Below, in pieces: positions 26,314-35,147 of a stretch of 64,000 nt of DNA (position 1 is the first letter of the stretch; the number at the start of each line of letters is the position of its first letter). Origin of the DNA: Jingyaoa shaoxingensis. GTDB taxonomy: Bacteria; Bacillota; Clostridia; Lachnospirales; Lachnospiraceae. Position numbers and translations under genes: made by a program. The stretch is from NCBI RefSeq assembly GCF_014385005.1, contig NZ_JACRSZ010000005.1, forward strand, positions 62,001 to 126,000. The letters run 5' to 3'. The notes below the pieces were generated by a model. It saw nothing but the letters and a program-made list of their open reading frames with translations. It was not told where the DNA came from and searched no databases.

Positions 26314-27060
26314 TTACTCTGTTATTTTTTTTCGAAATGTTTTCGCATTTTGATTGAATTCTTTCATTGCCTGTTCCAGACGTTTTACCACCTCATCTGT
26401 TGGGAGCCCGATTGCCCCTCTGGACGCAGGAATTGTCGTTTTGCATTCATTACTGTCCATAAAACGGACACCTTCTAAAAGATTTGGCGTATCTTCTTCA
26501 TCAATTGCAATAAAACCATATTTGTCCGCATGTACCAACATACCTGGTTTTACTTTTGTTCCAAAGATTTCTATCTCTGTTCCAAATTTCAATGGACAGG
26601 AATATGCATGTCCGACGCCAAGCCGTTTTGCCATCATCTTAAATCCACCATACATTCCCTCATCCACATCCCGTACATAGCCATCTGTAATTCCGCCAAC
26701 ACAGCCAAGGGCTCTGTATGCATTTCCTGTAACTTCTCCAAAAATGGATCCTTTACTATATGGCGCATCCAGATCCTTTGCCATAAGAATCTTCGGTCCT
26801 GGAATACTTGCCAGATACTTGTATAATTCCAGATAACAATCCGGATGTTCTTCTTTTATTTTTTCATCTGCACATATATACTCTACTGTTACTGCATATC
26901 CAACCATTGCTCCCATTCCAGGTGCATAATCCTGAATTGCCTCATTACTCATGTGGCATTCCATACGGTCTTTCTTTGTAACAGCCTCCCAGCCATTATA
27001 AATGGTTGGTGTATTCCATCTTCTGAGTTCAAGCAGATCGCTTTCTGTTAAACGTGCCAT
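26314..27060 (-). CDS. RraA-family protein (HMG/CHA aldolase-like)
   Basis: A 248-residue protein of the RraA family. The signature GGITDGYVRDVDEGMYGG supplies the conserved Arg/Asp pair, and MLVHADKYGFIAID the C-terminal metal-side strand. Family members act as class II 4-hydroxy-4-methyl-2-oxoglutarate aldolases or oxaloacetate decarboxylases, or as RNase E inhibitors. In a catabolic operon an aldolase or decarboxylase is the better guess. It lies between the ABC permease and DhaK genes. Confidence 0.82.
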   Translation of the reverse strand: MARLTESDLLELRRWNTPTIYNGWEAVTKKDRMECHMSNEAIQDYAPGMGAMVGYAVTVEYICADEKIKEEHPDCYLELYKYLASIPGPKILMAKDLDAPYSKGSIFGEVTGNAYRALGCVGGITDGYVRDVDEGMYGGFKMMAKRLGVGHAYSCPLKFGTEIEIFGTKVKPGMLVHADKYGFIAIDEEDTPNLLEGVRFMDSNECKTTIPASRGAIGLPTDEVVKRLEQAMKEFNQNAKTFRKKITE

Positions 27061-27073
27061 TTTTTCCTCCTTA

Positions 27074-27910
27074 TCAGCCTTTTACTGCTCCCGCTGTCAG
27101 ACCACTTACAACATATTTCTGAAGCGCAATCGATACAATAATAACCGGTCCTGTAATTACAACCGCTGCAGCCATCAGTCCACCCCAGTTTACACTGGTG
27201 TAAGAAATGAAATTAAATACCGCCATCGGCAGTGTTTTTGTCGAACTACTGCTTAAGATCAGTGCAAACAGGAAATTATTCCACGCATAAATAAATGATA
27301 AAATTGCTGCTGTAAAAATTCCCGGTGCAGATAATGGTATCATGATACGAATAAAAGAATTAAAAACAGAAGATCCGTCTATAAATGCCGCTTCTTCCAG
27401 TTCTTTTGGAATGGATCCAAAATATGGTGTTACGATCCAGACAATCAGTGGCAGGGATACCAACAGATTTGCCATAATCAGCGAAGTATATGTTCCTGTC
27501 ATTTTCAGTTTTGAAAAAATAATGTACCACGGAACAAGAAATGTGATTGCCGGGATAATACGTACTGCCAGGATAATGAGTGACAGTTTATTCTGCTTAT
27601 ATCTTGCAATTGCATATGCTGCAGGCAGGCCAAACAGACAGGCCAGAACTGTTGCTCCGGTACTTACAATCAAACTATTTATAATTGGTTTTAAGAAACT
27701 GTATTTTGTAAATACTTCAATATAGTTTTTTATAGTCGGTGTAAACACAAACATTTTCTTTGGATTCATAATGTCTACAATTGTTTTAAAGGAAGCTGAA
27801 AGCATCCAGAGCAGTGGAACCAGATTCACAAACATAATGCACACTACGACAATCCAGAAAATTGTCTTCATGCAAATTTTTTTCGGTTTGATACGGCGTT
27901 TGTTTTTCAT
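27074..27910 (-). CDS. Carbohydrate ABC transporter permease, MalG type
   Basis: A 278-residue, six-helix permease. The cytoplasmic EAA loop is KELEEAAFIDGSSVFNSF, then RIMIPLSAPG, typical of CUT1 MalG subunits. The C-terminus QKYVVSGLTAGAVKG is also typical. It overlaps the MalF-type gene by 4 bases. No ATPase gene of this transporter is in the operon, so a shared MsmX-like ATPase encoded elsewhere probably powers it, as is common in Firmicutes. Confidence 0.92.
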   Translation of the reverse strand: MKNKRRIKPKKICMKTIFWIVVVCIMFVNLVPLLWMLSASFKTIVDIMNPKKMFVFTPTIKNYIEVFTKYSFLKPIINSLIVSTGATVLACLFGLPAAYAIARYKQNKLSLIILAVRIIPAITFLVPWYIIFSKLKMTGTYTSLIMANLLVSLPLIVWIVTPYFGSIPKELEEAAFIDGSSVFNSFIRIMIPLSAPGIFTAAILSFIYAWNNFLFALILSSSSTKTLPMAVFNFISYTSVNWGGLMAAAVVITGPVIIVSIALQKYVVSGLTAGAVKG

Positions 27911-28800
27911 GATTCATACCTCCTCTCTATGCGTGCCTTCAATAACATATACAGGATTGCAACTACAAGCACTACAATAAAAAATACGATCAGCAAGGCG
28001 GATGCCTTTCCCATATAAAAGTATTCAAATGCATTCCTGTAAGAAAGAATATTTAAATTCTCAGAAGAATATCCCGGTCCTCCTGTTGTTGTCGAATAAA
28101 TAATGTCAAATGTTTTCAATGCATCAATTACTCTTAAAAGAATCGCCATTAAAATTGTCGGCGCCAACAGAGGAAGCTGTATTCTTGTAATCAACTGCAT
28201 CTCATTTGCCCCATCTACTTTTGCAGATTCAAATACATCTGCACCCAGTCCACTGATTCCAGCCAGTACCATAAGCATTACCATCGGTGTCCACTGCCAG
28301 ATATCTATAATGATCAGGGATGAAAATACTGTGTCTGAACTTCCAAGCCATGCACTGGTCGGAAGTCCGACTTTTCGTAAAATCAGATTTGCCAGGCCAA
28401 TCGTCGGATCATAAATTAACTTCCATACCATACCTACTGCAACCGGTGTCGCAACCATAGGTAAAAGAAATACTGTACGAATAATTCCTGTATGCCTTGT
28501 AATTTTCCCCAGCAAGAGAGCTATTGCCACTCCAAGGATTGTCTCTATTGCTACAGCAATCAATGTGTAATTTATCGTTCTCCAAAATGCATCCCAAAAC
28601 CTGCTGTCACTGAAAATCTCTATATAATTCTGCAGGCCAACAAACTTTTTCGGAATATTGGCCGACATCCCCCATTCACAAAAACTTAACTGTAATGTAT
28701 ACAAAATTGGATATGTAACGCATAACAAAATAAAGATTATCGTTGGCGCTGTAAAAATCCATTTAATATTTTTATTCACCCATTTTGCCATCCACTCCAT
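27907..28800 (-). CDS. Carbohydrate ABC transporter permease, MalF type
   Basis: A 297-residue permease with six helices. The N-terminus has the family's TAPTIIFILLCVTYPILY helix, and the EAA loop reads ADVFESAKVDGANEMQLI then RIQLPLLAPTI. It pairs with the MalG subunit encoded immediately after it. The binding-protein gene is 94 bases upstream, with a hairpin between. Confidence 0.92.
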   Translation of the reverse strand: MEWMAKWVNKNIKWIFTAPTIIFILLCVTYPILYTLQLSFCEWGMSANIPKKFVGLQNYIEIFSDSRFWDAFWRTINYTLIAVAIETILGVAIALLLGKITRHTGIIRTVFLLPMVATPVAVGMVWKLIYDPTIGLANLILRKVGLPTSAWLGSSDTVFSSLIIIDIWQWTPMVMLMVLAGISGLGADVFESAKVDGANEMQLITRIQLPLLAPTILMAILLRVIDALKTFDIIYSTTTGGPGYSSENLNILSYRNAFEYFYMGKASALLIVFFIVVLVVAILYMLLKARIERRYES

Positions 28801-28821
28801 ACCTCCTTCCGCTTATTTTGA

Positions 28822-28870
28822 AAAAGAGTCCATAACAGAAAGAATATCTTTCTCCCGCATGGACTCTTTT
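28822..28870 (-). terminator. Intercistronic hairpin between binding-protein and permease genes
   Basis: Perfect 12-bp stem AAAAGAGTCCAT/ATGGACTCTTTT (28822-28833 with 28859-28870), which on the minus strand runs into CTCTTTTT. It probably causes partial termination or protects the binding-protein mRNA; the same arrangement occurs in the Rbs-type operon. Confidence 0.7.
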
Positions 28871-28894
28871 CTCAACTTTTCCTAATAGAATTTT

Positions 28895-30196
28895 TTACTT
28901 TTCTGCATCCAGTAAAGCCTGAATTCTTGCATTTGCTCCATCAGCCTTTGCCTGAAGATCTTCATCGGAAATTCCCTCAATTGCAGCAGTAATTAATTCG
29001 CCAATAATAGTTCTTGCTTCTCCGCCATCAACCATATACGGTCTGTCAGTTGCAACTCCAACAGGGTTGGATTCGTTAATCACTTCTGCCAGCTGTTCCG
29101 GATATGCTGTCTTGGCTTCTTCGCTTTCCCATGTAGAAGTTCTTGCTGATGAATTTCCGGCAACAAGACCTTTGATATCCTGATCCTTTCCAACTGCCCA
29201 TTTTACAAATTCCCAGCTTGCTTCCTTATGTTCAGAACCAGATCCGATTCCAAGCGCCCATGCAGTTACATTAAATGGTGTTGTTCCGGCAGGTCCCTCA
29301 GGGAATACACCGTATCCAACCTTATCAGCTACAAGTGATGCTTCCGGATCAGTTGCAAATGCATACTGGCTGTCACAGTCAATTCGCATTGCTGCCAGTC
29401 CCTGTGTAAACAGGTTCATTGTTTCTGTCCAGTTCATATTTAAAACACCAGGTGCACAGTATTCTCTACAGAGTTTTCCATAAAATTGAAGTGCTTCAAT
29501 TGCTTCCGGAGTGTTCATAGTTGCATTTCTGTCTTCATCAAAGAAATCTCCGCCAAATCCTCTTAAGAAACCGGAGAACTGTGTAACTGCCGCATTACCT
29601 TCTCCTCGAAGTGCCAGAGCATACACACCGTTATCCGGATCATTTAATTTATCGCACCATTCCAGTAATTCGTCATATGTTTTTGGTGAGCCTTCTAATC
29701 CGGCTTTCTCTACCAGTTCTGTATTCAAATATAATATTTCACGTTCTGTCAGATACGGGATACCATATGCAGTTCCATCCTGACTGGTAATTTCTCTTGC
29801 AGACTCGAAGAAATCCTCATAATCAAATGCCGTATCACCTTCAAAATATGTATTTAATGGTTCAAGCCATCCATTCTTGATATACAGCAATGATTCCTGT
29901 AATGGACGATAACCAAATACATCCAGGTCTTTGCCGCCTGCAGCGGAAGCAACTGCCACTTTGTTGCTTACCTGTGCGTCCTGCAAAGATTCAAATTCTA
30001 CATTAATTCCAGTTGCTTCTTCAAATTCACCAATATCTTTCTGGATTTCTTCCATAAAAGATGAATTACAAACAACAACGCTGATTGTCTGCCCTGCATA
30101 GTCCTGTGACAGTCCGGCATCCTCAGCCCCTGCACCAACTGATAATGCTGTTGCCATCATTGCTCCTGTTAATAATGCTACGTTCCTTTTTTTCAT
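28895..30196 (-). CDS. Extracellular solute-binding protein, family 1 (sugar ABC transporter)
   Basis: A 433-residue MalE-like receptor. The signal peptide (MKKRNVALLTGAMMATALS, cut near GAGA) has no lipobox Cys, which is unusual for a Gram-positive binding protein. Mature features are INVEFESLQDAQ, DVFGYRPLQESLLY and the C-terminal QDIKGLVAGNSSART hinge region. It supplies the MalF/MalG permease encoded downstream and is the third gene of the long operon. Confidence 0.88.
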   Translation of the reverse strand: MKKRNVALLTGAMMATALSVGAGAEDAGLSQDYAGQTISVVVCNSSFMEEIQKDIGEFEEATGINVEFESLQDAQVSNKVAVASAAGGKDLDVFGYRPLQESLLYIKNGWLEPLNTYFEGDTAFDYEDFFESAREITSQDGTAYGIPYLTEREILYLNTELVEKAGLEGSPKTYDELLEWCDKLNDPDNGVYALALRGEGNAAVTQFSGFLRGFGGDFFDEDRNATMNTPEAIEALQFYGKLCREYCAPGVLNMNWTETMNLFTQGLAAMRIDCDSQYAFATDPEASLVADKVGYGVFPEGPAGTTPFNVTAWALGIGSGSEHKEASWEFVKWAVGKDQDIKGLVAGNSSARTSTWESEEAKTAYPEQLAEVINESNPVGVATDRPYMVDGGEARTIIGELITAAIEGISDEDLQAKADGANARIQALLDAEK

Positions 30197-30225
30197 TGCT
30201 ACATCTCCTTTTCTTTTTATTTTTA

Positions 30226-31203
30226 TTACTTTTTAAATAGCTCTTTATTTACCACATTGACAGGAAATCCACCATGTAAAATGCTGTCAACCCCATCCAA
30301 TGCTTCATGAACCATATTTTTTCTTGCTTCCAGAACATTGCTTCCAATATGTGGTGTAATCACTACATTCTCTATCTTTGCAAGTTCCTCTGATACTCCG
30401 GGTTCAAATTCAAAAACGTCTGTTGCCGCCCCACGAATCACTTTTTCTTTTAATGCTGTAACCAAATCAGCTTCACACATAACAGGCCCTCTGGCTGCAT
30501 TTACAAAATATGCTGTTGGTTTCATTTTTTTGAATGTTTCCAAATTGAAAATATGATGATTTTCTTTTGTATATGGCATATGACAGGAAATCACATCTGC
30601 TTTTGCCAGAACCTCTTCGAATTTCCCATAAGTAGCCCCGAGTCTTTCTTCCTCTTCCGGTGTTTTTCGGAACGGATCATAATACATAACCTTCATTCCC
30701 ACACCCTGTGCTTTTCTTCCTACTGCCTGTCCTATCCTGCCATATCCAATGATGCCGATTGTTTTTCCATATAAAAATATATCTCTGTCCAAAAACATAT
30801 CTGGCTTACATGTTCTTGTCACACGGAGTTCCCTGTCGTACATGACAATTCCCTTTGTAATGGCAAGCATGATTGCAAATGCCAGTTCCGCCGTTGGTTC
30901 CGTTACTGTCGTAAGTGTGTTCACAACAAATATTTGCTTTTCTGTACAATATTTCCAGTCAATATTGTCATAACCCACTCCAAAATTCGCAACTACTTTT
31001 AATTTACGTGCTTTATCAATCAACTCCTTTTTAAATGGAAAGGCTGATATGGTAAACAAAGCATCGCAGTCTCCTATATATTCTTCCACTTCTTCCATGG
31101 AAAAATTACGTTTTTCTTCGTCCGGAATTATAATTTCAAATTTATTTCTGTATTCTGTAATGATATCTTCCGGTATCCATCCGGTGATCAACAATCTGTT
31201 CAT
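30226..31203 (-). CDS. D-isomer-specific 2-hydroxyacid dehydrogenase (second of two)
   Basis: A 325-residue dehydrogenase with the full Rossmann loop GIIGYGRIGQAVGRKA, catalytic Arg in NAARGPVM and His in ITPHIGSNV. It resembles glyoxylate/hydroxypyruvate and D-lactate-type reductases. It overlaps the aldolase gene by 4 bases, so it probably reduces a product of that cleavage or oxidises the incoming hydroxy acid. Confidence 0.88.
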   Translation of the reverse strand: MNRLLITGWIPEDIITEYRNKFEIIIPDEEKRNFSMEEVEEYIGDCDALFTISAFPFKKELIDKARKLKVVANFGVGYDNIDWKYCTEKQIFVVNTLTTVTEPTAELAFAIMLAITKGIVMYDRELRVTRTCKPDMFLDRDIFLYGKTIGIIGYGRIGQAVGRKAQGVGMKVMYYDPFRKTPEEEERLGATYGKFEEVLAKADVISCHMPYTKENHHIFNLETFKKMKPTAYFVNAARGPVMCEADLVTALKEKVIRGAATDVFEFEPGVSEELAKIENVVITPHIGSNVLEARKNMVHEALDGVDSILHGGFPVNVVNKELFKK

Positions 31204-31982
31204 CGCTCTTCCCCCAACTTTCTTGCAATTTTCAATGCTTCTCCTGCTGCCATTCGTATCCAGTCGTATTCATAACACAGAAATATGAAATCTGCTCCCA
31301 TATCCATCCACATACGAATGCTCTCTTCCTTCGGTTCTGACGAAATTCCACATACCACTCCGGATTCCTTGCATGCTTCAAAAACTGTTCGAATACATTC
31401 CAGATTTTTTGGATTATAGACATCCGGAAGAATTCCCAGAGACGCTGATAAATCAAACTGTCCGACTACGATACCATCTACCCCTTCTACCTTCAGTATT
31501 TTTCGAATATTTTCAACTCCTTTTTTATGCTCAATCTGCATGATTTTAAATACCTGTGAATCTGAATTCGAAATATACTCCTCGTTAGATACCAAACCAT
31601 AATGGTTCGATCGGATCGGACCCATTCCACGCATTCCTTTTGGTGGATAAATACAGGACGCCACTGCTTTTCTGGCTTCTTCTTCTGAATTAATCATTGG
31701 AAAAACTACCCCGTCAGGTCCTAATTCAAGTATCGGTTTGGCAAGTACCGGATCGTTCCACGGAAGTCTGACAATAGCCGCTGCTCCCTCTGCCTGCGCT
31801 GCCATAATATGAAGCGTTGTCTGATATTTATCAAGATTCGAATGTTCGTTCTCTATCCAAACCACATCAAACCCAACAGCCGCCAGCAATTCAGTTATGC
31901 AGGGATCCTGTGAACGAATATGCGTCCCCACAACAAGCTTCTTTTCATGAAATAATTTATTCAATCTACCTATCTGATACAT
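31200..31982 (-). CDS. HpcH/HpaI-family class II aldolase (2-keto-3-deoxy acid aldolase)
   Basis: A 260-residue aldolase of the HpcH/GarL/YfaU family. Seen: His47 in ENEHSN and Arg72 in VRLPWND at the catalytic positions, Glu in MQIEHKK and Asp in GQFDLSAS as metal ligands. These enzymes split 2-keto-3-deoxy acids into pyruvate and an aldehyde, exactly the step after an IlvD-type dehydratase. It is the first gene of the long operon; AGAGGTGG precedes the ATG. Confidence 0.88.
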   Translation of the reverse strand: MYQIGRLNKLFHEKKLVVGTHIRSQDPCITELLAAVGFDVVWIENEHSNLDKYQTTLHIMAAQAEGAAAIVRLPWNDPVLAKPILELGPDGVVFPMINSEEEARKAVASCIYPPKGMRGMGPIRSNHYGLVSNEEYISNSDSQVFKIMQIEHKKGVENIRKILKVEGVDGIVVGQFDLSASLGILPDVYNPKNLECIRTVFEACKESGVVCGISSEPKEESIRMWMDMGADFIFLCYEYDWIRMAAGEALKIARKLGEER

Positions 31983-32038
31983 ATTACCACCTCTGCTTTT
32001 TACTAAACGCAGTTTTATTATTTGCTAAATTTATTTTG

Positions 32039-32058
32039 TTGTTTAACCGTTTTGTTTA
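32039..32058. promoter_or_regulatory. Candidate LacI-type operator just after the start of transcription
   Basis: Two TTGTTTA heptamers on the plus strand (32039-32045 and 32052-32058) flank ACCGTT, roughly 10-30 bases downstream of the predicted start site. The same heptamer forms both arms of the inverted repeat at 32186-32220. The lacI-type gene is next door. Confidence 0.5.
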
Positions 32059-32073
32059 CTTGTCTATACCGTG

Positions 32074-32102
32074 ATTATAAATATCATTTAGTTGTTTGTC
32101 AA
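32074..32102 (-). promoter_or_regulatory. Perfect-consensus sigma-70 promoter of the long catabolic operon
   Basis: On the minus strand TTGACA (32097-32102), a 17-base spacer and TATAAT (32074-32079) match the consensus in all 12 positions. It reads into the aldolase gene at 31982 and on through 15 genes. So strong a promoter for catabolic genes implies tight repression. Confidence 0.85.
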
Positions 32103-32185
32103 CATAAATGCATTATTTTTTATGCTTTTTGTCACTTTTTCATATATTTCTTTTTTATTTTTTATGCATTTTGTTATTATGCAAT

Positions 32186-32220
32186 CCATTTTTGTTTAGT
32201 ATTTAGTTAAACAAAAATGG
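32186..32220. promoter_or_regulatory. 13-bp perfect inverted repeat upstream of the long operon
   Basis: CCATTTTTGTTTA (32186-32198) and TAAACAAAAATGG (32208-32220) are exact reverse complements with a 9-base spacer. It lies about 85 bases upstream of the -35 box and carries the TTGTTTA heptamer in both arms, so an upstream operator for DNA looping is the favoured reading. Confidence 0.5.
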
Positions 32221-32242
32221 TCCTTGTTTTTTTGTATAATAA

Positions 32243-32277
32243 AAAAACTGTGGTCCATAATCTGAACCACAGTTTTT
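32243..32277 (-). terminator. Terminator of the lacI-type gene
   Basis: 12-bp stem AAAAACTGTGGT/ACCACAGTTTTT (32243-32254 with 32266-32277) directly after the lacI stop codon at 32278, continuing into TTTTT on the minus strand. Confidence 0.8.
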
Positions 32278-33279
32278 CTATGCTTTTTTTACACTGGATC
32301 GTATTACAAGACTGCCCACAATCTGTATTTTTACATTTCGTACAGCAGAATCCTCTATCGAATCAAATAATAAATCAACTGCTTTTTTTCCTATTAACTC
32401 CTTTGGCACCCGTATGGTTGACAGCGAAGGAAAATTTATTGCTGCAAATGGTATGTCATCAAATCCTATCACAGATACGTCATCAGGAATTTTGTACCCT
32501 TTTTTTCTCAGACACTTTATAGCACCTATTGCAATGGTATCATTATCTGAAAAAATACATTCAGGAATTTTTACTTTGCGCTCCATAAAGTGTTCCATGT
32601 CATTATAGGCACCCACCAATGTCGGGGTCAGTGGAAATTCTCTTCTCACTTCCAGACCAAATTCTTTTGAATATTCCATAAATGCTTTTTTTCTCTCCCG
32701 GAAATTCTCGATCTGATCATTACTGGAAAAGTATGCAATTTCTTTATATCCATGCTCTTTGAAATATCGAAGTGCAAGATATACATTTTCATCATTATTA
32801 ATTCCAACACAGTTACACGGCCAATTCCTCATGTTATTGTCAACTACTACATATGGTATTGGAATAGATCTTAAAATATTAAATTTGTTCTCAACAATCT
32901 CCGTTCCAAGAACAATCACGCCCACATATAAATCAAAATCTATTTTTTCCAATTCTTCTTTTTCAAATATATCGACCTGTATAATACTCAGCCTGTAATT
33001 TCTTGCCCTGCATCTTTCTTCCACCGAATCCATAACCGCCGAAATAAACCCCTGGTTCTCTTCTACCAACATTCCATGTTTTCGAAATTTCAGGAACAAG
33101 ACAATATTTTTATCATCGTTCTGGATGCTTTTCGTTCTCGTATGAACATATTCATATTTTTCTGCAAGTTCTAAAACGCTTTTTCTTGTTTTATCACTAA
33201 CCCCCTTTTTTCCATTTAATACAATTGATACGGTAGCCGGTGATACCCCTGCCAGTTGTGCCAATTCTCTGACCGTCAT
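32278..33279 (-). CDS. LacI-family transcriptional repressor
   Basis: A 333-residue LacI-type regulator. The N-terminal helix-turn-helix TVRELAQLAGVSPATVSIVL, with hinge NGKKGVSDKTRKSVLELA, is followed by a periplasmic-binding-protein-like sensor (about 60-333; GVIVLGTEI, VSVIGFDDIPFAAI). It is last in the yesL-kinase-aldolase-lacI operon and lies beside the long operon, whose promoter has the repeated TTGTTTA sites. It probably represses both until a sugar-acid intermediate binds. Confidence 0.9.
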   Translation of the reverse strand: MTVRELAQLAGVSPATVSIVLNGKKGVSDKTRKSVLELAEKYEYVHTRTKSIQNDDKNIVLFLKFRKHGMLVEENQGFISAVMDSVEERCRARNYRLSIIQVDIFEKEELEKIDFDLYVGVIVLGTEIVENKFNILRSIPIPYVVVDNNMRNWPCNCVGINNDENVYLALRYFKEHGYKEIAYFSSNDQIENFRERKKAFMEYSKEFGLEVRREFPLTPTLVGAYNDMEHFMERKVKIPECIFSDNDTIAIGAIKCLRKKGYKIPDDVSVIGFDDIPFAAINFPSLSTIRVPKELIGKKAVDLLFDSIEDSAVRNVKIQIVGSLVIRSSVKKA

Positions 33280-33296
33280 TCTATTCCTCCCTTTAA

Positions 33297-33887
33297 TTAC
33301 GGCAGAAGGCTAACATTCTTTTCTCTTAAATACCATGCAACTTTTGCACTTTCCTCTAACTCTTCTGCCCCGTAAAATGCCTTAATAATATCTCCCCCTC
33401 CAACAAGCTGACCATGATTTTTTAACAAATACCCTCTTTTTTCATCTGCACGTTCTGCAAATAACGCAAATAATTCTTCTGTCCCAGGCGGTGCATATGG
33501 TATAACCCCAATCTTTCCAAGTTTCATCTCAAGATATGGCGTGTACTTTGGAATCGTATTTTCTCCGTCCAGGCATGAGAATATTACACTATAAAAACTA
33601 TGTATATGTACAATTGCTCTGACTTTATGATTTTTTTCATAGAAAATCTTATGAAGTGGTAGCTCTTTACTCGGTTTCACTTCATTATATCTTTTTCCCG
33701 AAAAATCTACAATCGAAAATTCGGTCTTTTTTAAAGTTCCAAAACATGTTCCACTTCCGGAAATATAAATTTTATCATTATGTATAAAGCTTAAATTTGC
33801 GGAAGATCCATTTGTTTTATTTCTATCAAACAGACTATGAGCTACCCATATTGCCTGTTCCAGTTTTTTCTCAAGTTCCTGCTCCAT
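33297..33887 (-). CDS. Class II aldolase/adducin family protein, OtnC-like
   Basis: A 196-residue class II aldolase-fold protein. Seen: SSANLSFIHNDKIYISGSG, the zinc pair HIHSFYS and the third His in LKNHGQ, matching the fuculose-phosphate aldolase family. It follows a four-carbon-acid kinase gene by 7 bases. The characterised OtnK-OtnC pair phosphorylates and then decarboxylates 3-oxo-tetronates to dihydroxyacetone phosphate, so that role is inferred. ATG 33887 has a GGGGG-containing site; a longer ORF to 33944 overlaps the kinase. Confidence 0.8.
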   Translation of the reverse strand: MEQELEKKLEQAIWVAHSLFDRNKTNGSSANLSFIHNDKIYISGSGTCFGTLKKTEFSIVDFSGKRYNEVKPSKELPLHKIFYEKNHKVRAIVHIHSFYSVIFSCLDGENTIPKYTPYLEMKLGKIGVIPYAPPGTEELFALFAERADEKRGYLLKNHGQLVGGGDIIKAFYGAEELEESAKVAWYLREKNVSLLP

Positions 33888-33894
33888 TGTACTT

Positions 33895-35130
33895 TTACCC
33901 CCTTGTATATTCCAAAGCCCTGATAAAAAAATCTTTTTTTCCAAAGTTACCAGACTTTAAAACCAATCTCATTTCTGGTTCCTGCACCGGTATTAATACC
34001 GGCACTCCAGGCGCAATACTGCCTCCAACATAATACCTGTCATATCCGAGTTTTTTTGTTACAGCTCCGGAAGTTTCTCCTCCGGCTACAATCACCCGCG
34101 TTCTTCCTTCTCGCACAAACTGCTGTGCAATTTGAGCCTGAATTTGCTCTATAAGCATGGAAATATTCTCATTTTTCTGATTTTCTGTAACTGTAGAGGC
34201 ATCTTCTGAACTGTATAGCAGAATGTCATCCTCTTTCCATTTGCCAATTACTTTCCATATGGTATCAACACTTTCTGTTCCCTCCAGAATTTTTCGTGGA
34301 CTCATTTTATAGGCTTTCTTTCCTGTCTCTAAATACTCTGCTATCTGTCCAAGCGTGGCTACTGAGCAGCTCCCTGCAATAATAATTGCCGGAGTTTCCT
34401 GCCCTTTTATCAGTTCCATCTCCTGATGTTCCAACTTTTCTGCCAAAAATGTACTAACCCCTGAGCCTCCGGTTAACAATTTAAATTTTTCAAATATTTC
34501 TACAATCCGTTTTCCCTGTTCCTGTTCATAAAAATCCGGCACAAAATATATATGTTTCTTTTTTCTCTGATATTCACCCATCCATTCCTGAACATCCGGC
34601 TTTTCACAGATCTCCTTCGGCATAACAACCACTTCTCCGGAACTTTGTTGTCTCATAAGTTCCTTAATGCGACAATCCCACATAGGTGTTAATGGATGAT
34701 CTTTCATTGAACTATTCTGTAATTCCACTCCGTTTACATACAGGCATCCGTTTCTGACTGTTCTTCCATTAACCGGAAGAGCCGGGCAGACTACGGTAGC
34801 TGTTTCTCCCAGATAATCCATGGCTGCATCTATAACAGGACCAATATTTCCATCCTTTTTGCAATCGAAAGTGGAACAATATTTTATATAATACTGTTTT
34901 GTCCCCTGTTCTCTCAGCCATGCAAGTGCTTCTACACTCTCTTTTACTGCTTCTTCTTTTGGTTCAGTTCTAGTCTTCAGCGCAATAACAGCCACATCCG
35001 CATCTTCTGTTTTTATATCAGCTTCAGGAATTCCATTAAACAGAATTGTTGATATTCCTTTTTCTGCAAAAAAAGATGCCCAGTCACTCGCCCCCGTAAA
35101 ATCATCTGCAATACATCCAATCTGAATCAT
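33895..35130 (-). CDS. Four-carbon acid sugar kinase family protein (OtnK-like, DUF1537)
   Basis: A 411-residue kinase of the former DUF1537 family. Seen: the N-terminal substrate-domain signature CIADDFTGASDWASFF, conserved KYCSTFDCKKDGNIGPV, and the C-terminal nucleotide loop VVAGGETSGAVTKKLG. Characterised relatives are 3-oxo-tetronate kinase (OtnK), D-threonate kinase and 3-oxo-isoapionate kinase. With the adjacent OtnC-like gene, a 3-oxo-tetronate kinase is most likely. Confidence 0.82.
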   Translation of the reverse strand: MIQIGCIADDFTGASDWASFFAEKGISTILFNGIPEADIKTEDADVAVIALKTRTEPKEEAVKESVEALAWLREQGTKQYYIKYCSTFDCKKDGNIGPVIDAAMDYLGETATVVCPALPVNGRTVRNGCLYVNGVELQNSSMKDHPLTPMWDCRIKELMRQQSSGEVVVMPKEICEKPDVQEWMGEYQRKKKHIYFVPDFYEQEQGKRIVEIFEKFKLLTGGSGVSTFLAEKLEHQEMELIKGQETPAIIIAGSCSVATLGQIAEYLETGKKAYKMSPRKILEGTESVDTIWKVIGKWKEDDILLYSSEDASTVTENQKNENISMLIEQIQAQIAQQFVREGRTRVIVAGGETSGAVTKKLGYDRYYVGGSIAPGVPVLIPVQEPEMRLVLKSGNFGKKDFFIRALEYTRG

Positions 35131-35147
35131 TCTTTTTCTCCTTCCTA

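Noticed and set aside
32186..32220. Inverted repeat as a terminator of the lacI-type gene
   Set aside because: The T-rich stretch is inside the stem, and a proper terminator already sits at 32243-32277; an operator is more likely.
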